This document shows positions 1 through 5,156 of a DNA stretch of 7,822 nt, one piece after another. The notes beneath the pieces were generated by a model that was not told the DNA's origin, searched no databases, and saw nothing but the letters and a program-made list of their open reading frames with translations. Made by a program: the position numbers and the translations under genes. This DNA is from Opitutales bacterium (GTDB taxonomy: Bacteria > Verrucomicrobiota > Verrucomicrobiia > Opitutales > JAFGAQ01). How positions within the stretch are numbered: position 1 is the first letter of the stretch; every line of letters starts with the position of its first letter. The stretch covers positions 1 through 7,822 of the forward strand of contig JAQVLM010000134.1 of assembly GCA_028704125.1 (NCBI GenBank), read 5' to 3'.

Positions 1-1261
1 CGCAGCCGATAAAGGTAACCAGAAATCCAAAACACGCCGCCGCCAACGGGGACGGAACCGTGAACTTGCGCACGGGCAGATCCGGAATCGCGCTTGTGAT
101 GATCACCGGCCCCTCGGCTGGCACATTGAACTCAACCCTGTCCCCCGAGCCCGACAGCACCTCAAAATGCTTCACCTTCTCAAAATCATCCATGCTCAGC
201 GTGTGCCACGCCCCACCCGGCCTGCGCATCTGCACCGGCCCGATCCAACCCTTTCCCGGTTTACCGGCCGGATCGATCCGGATACGGTTCACCTGCTCGA
301 CCGGGATCGCGACGTGGATCCAGTCCTCCATAATCTCCGGACTCAACCAGGTCAGCTTCGCATCACGGCCATTCATTCCCCTGCCGGTATCCCAGTATAC
401 GTGGACGTAGTCCGCAGCCTCCGTGGAAATGCGCAGCCTCAACTCGAGACCCGATTCCAGATGCCGGGGCACCTGATACCAACCAACCAAAGCGCCCACC
501 AAGGCAAATACCCCGCAGCTCACCGGATTGAGCAAACGCCAACGGATGCACCAGGCATCCACCGCGGCATGCACCCGGCCGTAGATTCGGGACACCCAAG
601 ACGAAAAACCCAGCCAGCCGAGCCAGACCACGGCAAATGCGGGTTCAAGCACCCCCCGCAGCAAACGGAACACAATCAAACCGGACACCGCACCCCCAAG
701 CGCCACCAGACCAAAGGAAATCCAGCGCCTGAGTTGTGGAATCGGCGGACTCAACACCTCACCCGAAATCACCAGCACGGGATCCTTCAGGTTCGGATCC
801 GGATGCATCAGCCATGCCCTAGGTTCCCCGTCCACCGCCTCCATCGATACTATTCCATGACGCTCAACAGCATCCGTCTCCAACAGCGCATTCGACTGCC
901 AACGGCCCTTGCGGTGCCACCGCACCCCTCTCAAATAAAACTCCCGATCCGAAGCCACCGGATCCAACCGGATCCCCGTCACCTGCCGGTGCTCCATCGG
1001 AACCTTTATCCGCTGCCAGCCCTCCGACCGATCCAATACCACCCGGACCGATTGCTCCTCCGAAAACCCATGCCCACTCTCATCCGTGGCATAGAACACC
1101 TGGAACACATCCTTGTCCCGCACCCGGATCTCAGCCACCAATCCATCAGCTGAGGTCCGCCACAGCCAAAGCACCGAAGCCAGCACAACGCCGAACACCA
1201 ACCCGGCCCAAAGGACCAAGCCCCTCTCCCGGATCCGCAGCTTTATCTCTCTTCCGCTCAT
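1..1261 (-). CDS. Large membrane protein of unknown function, duplicated beta-domain + helix modules (partial, C-terminus off left edge)
   Basis: The frame stays open for 420 codons from ATG at 1261 to the left window edge, so only the N-terminal part is seen. The start is supported by AGAGGA at 1267-1272, five bases upstream. A basic N-terminus (residues 1-13) precedes membrane segment 1 (about 14-34). A beta-rich, presumably periplasmic region follows (about 45-175), then membrane segment 2 (about 180-201), a hydrophobic stretch at about 205-225, membrane segment 3 (about 245-263), a second beta-rich region (about 273-400) and the start of another segment (405-420). The two beta regions resemble each other: ELR/EIR, VFYATD versus VYWDTG, then IRLDP versus IRIDP. 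I do not recognise a named family. Beta-sandwich regions of this look occur at the front of large polytopic envelope proteins, some with glycosyltransferase or polymer-related roles, but no catalytic motif is visible here. The divergent neighbour is a peptidase and suggests nothing. Coding is convincing; function is unknown. Confidence 0.85.
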   Translation of the reverse strand, partial: MSGREIKLRIRERGLVLWAGLVFGVVLASVLWLWRTSADGLVAEIRVRDKDVFQVFYATDESGHGFSEEQSVRVVLDRSEGWQRIKVPMEHRQVTGIRLDPVASDREFYLRGVRWHRKGRWQSNALLETDAVERHGIVSMEAVDGEPRAWLMHPDPNLKDPVLVISGEVLSPPIPQLRRWISFGLVALGGAVSGLIVFRLLRGVLEPAFAVVWLGWLGFSSWVSRIYGRVHAAVDAWCIRWRLLNPVSCGVFALVGALVGWYQVPRHLESGLELRLRISTEAADYVHVYWDTGRGMNGRDAKLTWLSPEIMEDWIHVAIPVEQVNRIRIDPAGKPGKGWIGPVQMRRPGGAWHTLSMDDFEKVKHFEVLSGSGDRVEFNVPAEGPVIITSAIPDLPVRKFTVPSPLAAACFGFLVTFIGC

Positions 1262-1586
1262 GTAGTTCCTCTTACGCCCCACAATTGCATAAACTCCGCT
1301 CCACGCAAGCCTTCAATCCCCAGCCCATATCCCTCGAAACTCAATTTCCGGAAAGTGAACCGTGAAACAATTCGGCCCCGCCCATTCTCAGGATTCATCA
1401 TCCCCTTCACTGGGCCGCATGGACAAATCAAGGCCCCCCATGCAACTATGTAAGATTCCTTTTTGGTTCCGATCGCGAGCCTACAGGCTTCTTTGAATTC
1501 CGACCAGAATAGATTCGTACTCTTTCACCGTTATTGGCATGGAGGGCGCGCTTGCAATCTCGGGCGCAGGCATCAACATAAGAGGC
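1262..1586. other. Gene-free divergent spacer
   Basis: About 325 bases separate the minus-strand membrane protein from the plus-strand peptidase. No convincing small gene is seen; the longest short frames are brief and have no ribosome binding site. It holds the ribosome binding site at 1267-1272 and a short inverted repeat, AGCCT-AC-AGGCT (1478-1489), not followed by a T-run. TTGAAT at 1493-1498 has no well-spaced -10 partner. Promoters for both flanking genes must lie here or within the neighbouring coding sequence, but I cannot place them with confidence. Confidence 0.5.
1267..1272 (-). promoter_or_regulatory. Ribosome binding site of the left-hand membrane protein
   Basis: Read on the minus strand this is AGAGGA, five bases before ATG at 1261. 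It is one of the clearest Shine-Dalgarno sequences in the window and fixes the start of a gene whose other end is not visible. Confidence 0.7.
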
Positions 1587-2828
1587 ATGAGCAAATCCTT
1601 TGTTGAGTCTTTGCAAGCATATGCCCGTCTCGCGGTTCATGTTGGGGTCAATCTCCAGAAAGGGCAGCGTCTCATGGTAAGGGCGCCGATCGAAGCCGCT
1701 CCGCTTGTAAGGGAAATCACCGCCTGCGCCTACGATGCCGGGGCCCCGCTGGTATCGGTGCTTTATCACGATGACCAACTCAGCCTTGCGCGCTTCCAGC
1801 ATGCCCCAAAGGATTCCTTCGAAACCTTCCCCGAATGGCAGGCGGACGCACTGCTGGCCTGCGCCAAAAGGGGCGATGTCTTTATAACAGTCAGCGGAAC
1901 TGATCCCGACCTCCTTGGCAGCCAAAACCCGGATGATGTAGCGGCCGCGATGCGCTCCGGCCAAAAACACATGGCGCCCTTCATGGCTTATCCCATGAGT
2001 GACCGTGTCGCTTGGTGCGTGATTTCGATGCCGATACCGGCCTGGGCCGCAAAGGTCTTCCCGAGATTGTCCGCGGAAGAGAGCCAACTCAAGCTCTGGG
2101 ACAGAATCTTCACCACTTGCAGAGTCGATCAGGCCGATCCTGTACAAGCCTGGAAGGAGCACATCGTCAACCTTCAACTACGCAGCCGATATCTGAATGA
2201 ACGCCGTTTCCAAACCCTCCACTACCGTGGACCGGGCACCGATCTGCGCCTCGGATTACCTGCCGGGCACATCTGGAAATCCGCCGAAAGCGTCTCCACT
2301 TCAGGCATAACTTTTGTGCCCAACATGCCCACGGAGGAAGTATTCACATTAGGCGACCGCAACCGGGCCGACGGGGTTGTGAAATCGAGCAAACCACTCA
2401 ACTATGGAGGCACCCTCATCGACGACTTCTCGGTCACTTTCTCTGGCGGAAAAGCGGTTCAGGTCACCGCCAAAAAAGGCGAAGCCACCCTCCGCAAGCT
2501 CATCGAAACCGATGAAGGATCCGCCCGCATTGGAGAAATCGCGCTGGTTCCCCACAGCTCACCCATCTCGAAATCCGGCCTGCTTTTCTACAACACCCTG
2601 TTTGACGAAAACGCGTCCTGCCACCTCGCGCTTGGCAAAGCCTATCGCTTCACGCTTGAGGGTGGAAAGGAAATGGATGATGTCACCTTCGCCAACGCAG
2701 GCGGCAACAACAGTCTGGTCCATGTGGATTTCATGATCGGATCACCGGAAATGGACATCGACGGATTGGACGAGCATGACCGCCCCGAGCCCATCATGCG
2801 CCATGGCGAATGGACTGTCGTCAACTGA
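1587..2828 (+). CDS. M29-family metallo-aminopeptidase (aminopeptidase T / AmpS / PepS type)
   Basis: This 413-residue protein has the length usual for M29 aminopeptidases, cytosolic dimeric enzymes that remove N-terminal residues from peptides using two divalent metal ions. The family signatures are present in order: YARLAVHVGVNLQKGQ at 12-27, NMPTEEVFT at 246-254 (metal-binding Glu at 250 or 251), IGEIALV at 315-321 (Glu317), a block around NTLFDENASCHLALGKAY at 336-353 (His346, Tyr353), and VHVDFMIGS at 378-386 (His379, Asp381). These match the known ligand set, so the enzyme should be active. I chose ATG at 1587 because family proteins begin about ten residues before YARLAV. An in-frame ATG at 1539 would add 16 residues of no family resemblance. 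Neither start has a well-spaced ribosome site: AGAGG at 1581-1585 is only one base from the ATG. The gene stands alone, convergent with the flagellin-like gene. The likely role is general peptide turnover. Confidence 0.95.
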   Translation: MSKSFVESLQAYARLAVHVGVNLQKGQRLMVRAPIEAAPLVREITACAYDAGAPLVSVLYHDDQLSLARFQHAPKDSFETFPEWQADALLACAKRGDVFITVSGTDPDLLGSQNPDDVAAAMRSGQKHMAPFMAYPMSDRVAWCVISMPIPAWAAKVFPRLSAEESQLKLWDRIFTTCRVDQADPVQAWKEHIVNLQLRSRYLNERRFQTLHYRGPGTDLRLGLPAGHIWKSAESVSTSGITFVPNMPTEEVFTLGDRNRADGVVKSSKPLNYGGTLIDDFSVTFSGGKAVQVTAKKGEATLRKLIETDEGSARIGEIALVPHSSPISKSGLLFYNTLFDENASCHLALGKAYRFTLEGGKEMDDVTFANAGGNNSLVHVDFMIGSPEMDIDGLDEHDRPEPIMRHGEWTVVN

Positions 2829-2841
2829 ACTCAGTTGATTT
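2821..2841 (+). terminator. Possible weak terminator hairpin overlapping the peptidase stop codon
   Basis: TCAACTGA (2821-2828) and TCAGTTGA (2831-2838) are perfect inverted arms separated by two bases, so a real hairpin would have seven pairs and a four-base loop. TTT follows on the plus strand. The left arm contains the stop codon of the peptidase. The stem is AT-rich and the T-run short, so terminator activity is uncertain. It lies in the short gap between two convergent genes, where a terminator is expected. Confidence 0.35.
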
Positions 2842-2910
2842 GGAATTGCCATCCGATTCTGGAGCGATTGTATGCAATATAAACCGCAAGGCCATTATCA
2901 AATCTGGAGT

Positions 2911-4485
2911 TCAGGCAACCGTGGAAGAGGCGCGAACCGAGGAAATCTGAGCTTGGGCCGACATCGCCGATGAAATATTGTCCATCAGGGAAGACCCGAC
3001 AGAACCCAGAATGGTGTTGGCGTAGGAAGAAGAGAAAAAGTCAGATCCGCCTCCCAGAGCACTGTTCACCAAGCCAAGAGCGACGGTTCCGGAGCCCAGT
3101 CCACCCATTCCTCCGCCTCCGGATTGAAAGCTGTTGAGAATAAGGATGTTCTGGCTCATCACATCCAGCGCCTGCATATCCTTGTCAATCTTGTCGATGG
3201 CTGCGTTGAGATTGTTCGAGTAACTCGAGAAATCAAAGCTGGTATTGTCGTTTGAAGCGCGTGTGTAGTCGACAATGGCGTTAAGCTGACCTTTGGCATC
3301 GGCATAGCCTTCGTTGGCGATGCTGAACTTCAAACCTTGGCCAGTGTCGATCGTCACCGGCTCATCTCCGCTGAGATCCACCTTGAAGTTGAGGTATTTG
3401 ATGCGGCCTTGCGCGTCCCGCAACTCAACCGAGGACTTGGCACCGTTGTAGTTCACACGGATCGAGTGCACCCCACTGTCGAGTCCGAGCACATCGTCTT
3501 TCACACCAGCTAGCCCGATTGAAGATATGCTGAGTTTGCCAGTGCCGGCAGCATCGCGGATGGGCCGGTTCGAGGTCACCGACAATGCGTTGGTGGAAAC
3601 CGGTTCGAACCCCTCCTGGTAGAGGTCATGCCGGTAGACCCTGTCATACGCGAGCTTGGCCATGAACTTGGCCGGACCTTTGGTCTCGTAGTCGTATTTG
3701 TCGACGGCCGAAAGATACTGTGTCTTGTCAATCTGAATGGCCACGCCAACTCCCATGTCAATCTGCTCCACTCCCGATCCGCTCAGGTCGACGTTCTTGA
3801 CATTGGAGACAACGATACCATCCGCGTCCTTTAATGCGACCGATGACTCCGGGCCCATGTAGGTGACTTCAATCTGGTAGATTCCGGTTTCCAGCTCCTC
3901 ATGAGTCGCATCGACAGCACTCGCGGAAGCGGATTTGATGTCCAGCCCCACGATCCCCGAAGTGGAATTCCGCATGGCCGAGTAGAAGTCATAGTAGACA
4001 TCCGTCTTGGCGGACTCCGGCTGCCGGGTAAGGTTGAGTCCATCTTCTCGCGAAGTGTAATAGCTGGACAAATCAATGCGAGTGCCCCCTTTGCCGGTCT
4101 GCGAAAGGCTCAGATTCAGGGAACGCCCGGTCAACATCTGCTCACCGTTCCAAACGGTGGCATCCACGATGTCGTCCACACCACCACTCAAACTCCTGAG
4201 CTTCCCATACATCTCGTCCCGCACCGTCTGACTCCGGGCAGCCCCACCCTGATTTGCCAATTGCAGCATCGTCACAAGATTGCTGCGGATCATGCCGAGA
4301 CGCTCTGTCAAACCAGAGAGCAGCGAATAGCTCTCACTCATGCTGTTGGTCACCAAGGGACCCTTGGTCAGGGCCGAGCCCACCGATCCCGAAGCACTGG
4401 CACGGCTAACCGGATCCGTCCGCTGCCTCGCGAAAGCCAACGGATGGTTGAACTCCGAAATTTCCTTTAATGTCAGGTTCGCCAT
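2911..4485 (-). CDS. Atypical flagellin-like protein lacking the D0 termini, with two internal beta repeats
   Basis: The protein has 524 residues. Residues about 40-118 read like the flagellin D1 helical region: a run of L, I and M heptads (YSLLSGLTERLGMIRSNL, then MLQLANQ), then RDEMYGKLRSLSGGVDDI and ATVWNGEQMLTG, the last corresponding to the flagellin TxFNGxxLL segment. Residues 424-454 (NNLNAAIDKIDKDMQALDVM and beyond) resemble the returning C-terminal D1 helix. Missing are the usual N-terminal D0 part with its LSSG and AGLAI signatures and the C-terminal D0 ending. Instead there is a short Ser-rich leader (1-40) and, after a Gly-rich linker (455-466), a different Ser/Ala/Gly-rich tail. 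The middle holds two related beta-rich repeats with cores at about 200-250 and 337-389. AGAGGT lies nine bases upstream of ATG 4485, so the start is well supported. It could be a minor filament or junction protein, a flagellin-derived surface protein, or a divergent flagellin. No other motility gene is in view. Confidence 0.85.
   Translation of the reverse strand: MANLTLKEISEFNHPLAFARQRTDPVSRASASGSVGSALTKGPLVTNSMSESYSLLSGLTERLGMIRSNLVTMLQLANQGGAARSQTVRDEMYGKLRSLSGGVDDIVDATVWNGEQMLTGRSLNLSLSQTGKGGTRIDLSSYYTSREDGLNLTRQPESAKTDVYYDFYSAMRNSTSGIVGLDIKSASASAVDATHEELETGIYQIEVTYMGPESSVALKDADGIVVSNVKNVDLSGSGVEQIDMGVGVAIQIDKTQYLSAVDKYDYETKGPAKFMAKLAYDRVYRHDLYQEGFEPVSTNALSVTSNRPIRDAAGTGKLSISSIGLAGVKDDVLGLDSGVHSIRVNYNGAKSSVELRDAQGRIKYLNFKVDLSGDEPVTIDTGQGLKFSIANEGYADAKGQLNAIVDYTRASNDNTSFDFSSYSNNLNAAIDKIDKDMQALDVMSQNILILNSFQSGGGGMGGLGSGTVALGLVNSALGGGSDFFSSSYANTILGSVGSSLMDNISSAMSAQAQISSVRASSTVA
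3319..3477 (-). repeat. Beta-rich repeat, copy 2, in the flagellin-like protein (core residues 337-389)
   Basis: This copy runs SGVHSIRVNYNGAKSSVELR, then DAQG, a VDLSG block and IDTGQGLKFSI, with almost no gaps against copy 1. A lead-in of similar character precedes both cores (IVGLDIKSAS before copy 1, LSISSIGLAG before copy 2), so the full unit is probably near 90-110 residues. It is an old internal duplication rather than a recent DNA repeat. Confidence 0.75.
3736..3888 (-). repeat. Beta-rich repeat, copy 1, in the flagellin-like protein (core residues 200-250)
   Basis: This copy runs TGIYQIEVTYMGPESSVALK, then DADG, a VDLSG block and IDMGVGVAIQI. It aligns with copy 2 through the pattern sGxxxIxVxYxGxxSSVxLxDAxG, VDLSG and IDxGxGxxxxI. 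The conservation is at protein level. It sits in the central part of the protein where flagellins usually carry variable surface domains. Confidence 0.75.
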
Positions 4486-4494
4486 GGTAGATGC

Positions 4495-4500
4495 ACCTCT
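4495..4500 (-). promoter_or_regulatory. Ribosome binding site of the flagellin-like gene
   Basis: AGAGGT on the minus strand, nine bases before ATG at 4485. It decides the start of a protein whose N-terminus is not like that of ordinary flagellins, and so argues that the missing D0 region is real and not a mis-chosen start. Confidence 0.65.
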
Positions 4501-4526
4501 GCCCGTTCGCAGCAGAGCCTATTCCA

Positions 4527-4534
4527 ATATCGGC
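4527..4534 (-). promoter_or_regulatory. Possible flagellar sigma-28 type -10 element
   Basis: On the minus strand the sequence is GCCGATAT, one base away from the sigma-28 (FliA) -10 consensus GCCGATAA. It lies about 42 bases before the ATG of the flagellin-like gene, a natural promoter position. The matching -35 (TAAA about 15 bases upstream) is not recognisable; TTCA is found instead. Treat it as a candidate only. Confidence 0.3.
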
Positions 4535-4561
4535 AAGAAATCCAAAGAATGAAAGGGTTTG

Positions 4562-4774
4562 TCACCGCAATCGCGATACCGGAGGCCTGCGAATCCCGCA
4601 TGTCCCGCTGCCACAAGCCTTTGCACATCCGCCCATCTTTCCACGCGCCGGTTTTGTCAAAATACGCAAACAGAAACCGATACACACAACGAGTATAACG
4701 GCCACCGCGAGCGTGTCCAAAACGCCCGCCAAACCGACAGCTGAGCTAACTGCTAGAATCAAGATCATGTTCAT
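4562..4774 (-). CDS. Small Cys-rich single-helix membrane protein, FeoB-associated type
   Basis: The protein has 70 residues. Residues about 3-39 form one long hydrophobic segment (LAVAVILVVCIGFCLRIL near its end), followed by a basic stretch (TKPARGK), a Cys/Gly-rich motif MGGCAKACGSGTCG (47-60) and a basic tail. This is the layout of the small Cys-rich membrane proteins that accompany feoAB in many bacteria, which have one N-terminal helix, then Lys/Arg, then clustered Cys and Gly. The function of those proteins is not firmly established; a FeoC-like accessory or metal-handling role has been suggested. Here the gene diverges from feoA across a shared control region, while relatives usually lie downstream of feoB in the same direction. 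No strong ribosome site is seen before ATG 4774 or the alternative ATG 4768. Codon-level support is limited by its size, so its reality rests mainly on the membrane-plus-Cys layout and the position next to feoAB. Confidence 0.6.
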   Translation of the reverse strand: MNMILILAVSSAVGLAGVLDTLAVAVILVVCIGFCLRILTKPARGKMGGCAKACGSGTCGIRRPPVSRLR

Positions 4775-4820
4775 TCAAACTAACTGGAAAATTATGCCTT
4801 GCATTTGCAGATTCGCATAA

Positions 4821-4837
4821 TTGAGATAATGTCTCAA
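4821..4837. promoter_or_regulatory. Palindrome between divergent iron genes, candidate metal-regulator operator
   Basis: TTGAGATAATGTCTCAA has perfect six-base arms (TTGAGA/TCTCAA), and read as 8-1-8 it has a single mismatched pair. It lies 30 bases before the feoA ATG and 46 bases before the ATG of the divergent Cys-rich gene. It overlaps GATAAT (4825-4830) and TAATGT (4827-4832), either of which could be the -10 of a feoA promoter with TTTGCA or TTGCAG (around 4804-4810) as -35. The shape and place suit binding by a dimeric iron-responsive repressor of the Fur or DtxR type. It matches the classical Fur box only partly, so the regulator is not identified. Confidence 0.45.
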
Positions 4838-4867
4838 TAACATAATTTGATCCGAATATTCGTCAAC

Positions 4868-5104
4868 ATGAACCCGATTTCTTTGTCCGAACTTCGTCCA
4901 GGCCAGTCGGCACGTATAGTGTCGCTCGATCAGGACAAGCCGGTATCCCAGAAGCTGCTGCATCTCGGGGTATTGCCGGACAAACACATACGGTTCATCA
5001 AAACGGCACCCATGGGAGATCCACTCGAATTCGAAGTCGAAGGGACCAACTTCTCGGTCAGGCGCAAGGACGCCGGTTCCATTTCGGTGGAGCTGATTGC
5101 CTGA
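4868..5104 (+). CDS. feoA: Ferrous iron transport protein A
   Basis: This 78-residue cytoplasmic protein has an SH3-like fold and is the usual partner of the FeoB transporter, needed for full Fe2+ uptake in systems where it has been tested. The family pattern is complete: LSELRPGQSARIVSL near the start, KLLHLGVLPDKHI in the middle (usual form RLxxLGhxPG), then PMGDPLEFEVEGTNFSVRR and an ISVEL ending. ATG at 4868 begins the protein a few residues before LSEL, as in the family. A TTG at 4847 would add seven residues and is not needed. No clear ribosome site is visible. It is the first gene of the feoAB operon, 52 bases before the feoB ATG. Confidence 0.95.
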   Translation: MNPISLSELRPGQSARIVSLDQDKPVSQKLLHLGVLPDKHIRFIKTAPMGDPLEFEVEGTNFSVRRKDAGSISVELIA

Positions 5105-5156
5105 GCTCCGATCCGCATTCAGAGATCAACGGTTTTTCGCAGCTCACCTTCCCGAC

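Noticed and set aside
167..1153. Long open frame of 328 codons on the plus strand
   Set aside because: It lies antisense to the membrane protein. Its product is rich in Pro, His, Arg and Gln with no hydrophobic core, as expected of a mirror frame, while the minus-strand frame has a good ribosome site, membrane helices and an internal repeat.
1..1261. Many GGATCC and GATCCG hexamers in the left-hand gene
   Set aside because: They mostly encode Asp-Pro and Arg-Ile pairs and match the gene's codon use; spacing is irregular, so no repeat array is claimed.
1478..1489. AGCCT-AC-AGGCT inverted repeat before the peptidase gene
   Set aside because: The arms are short, the loop is only two bases and no T-run follows, so neither terminator nor operator status can be supported.
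1446..2177. Open frame of 243 codons on the minus strand
   Set aside because: It is antisense to the M29 aminopeptidase, whose family motifs are unmistakable. The mirror product shows no domain or membrane pattern.
3901..4470. Open frame of 189 codons on the plus strand
   Set aside because: It is antisense to the D1-like part of the flagellin-like gene and has the composition of a mirror frame.
4491..4820. Plus-strand frame of 109 codons in the region between the flagellin-like gene and feoA
   Set aside because: It overlaps the Cys-rich protein antisense and runs into the control region. Its Thr/Pro/His-rich product has no pattern, while the opposite strand encodes a clear membrane helix and Cys motif.
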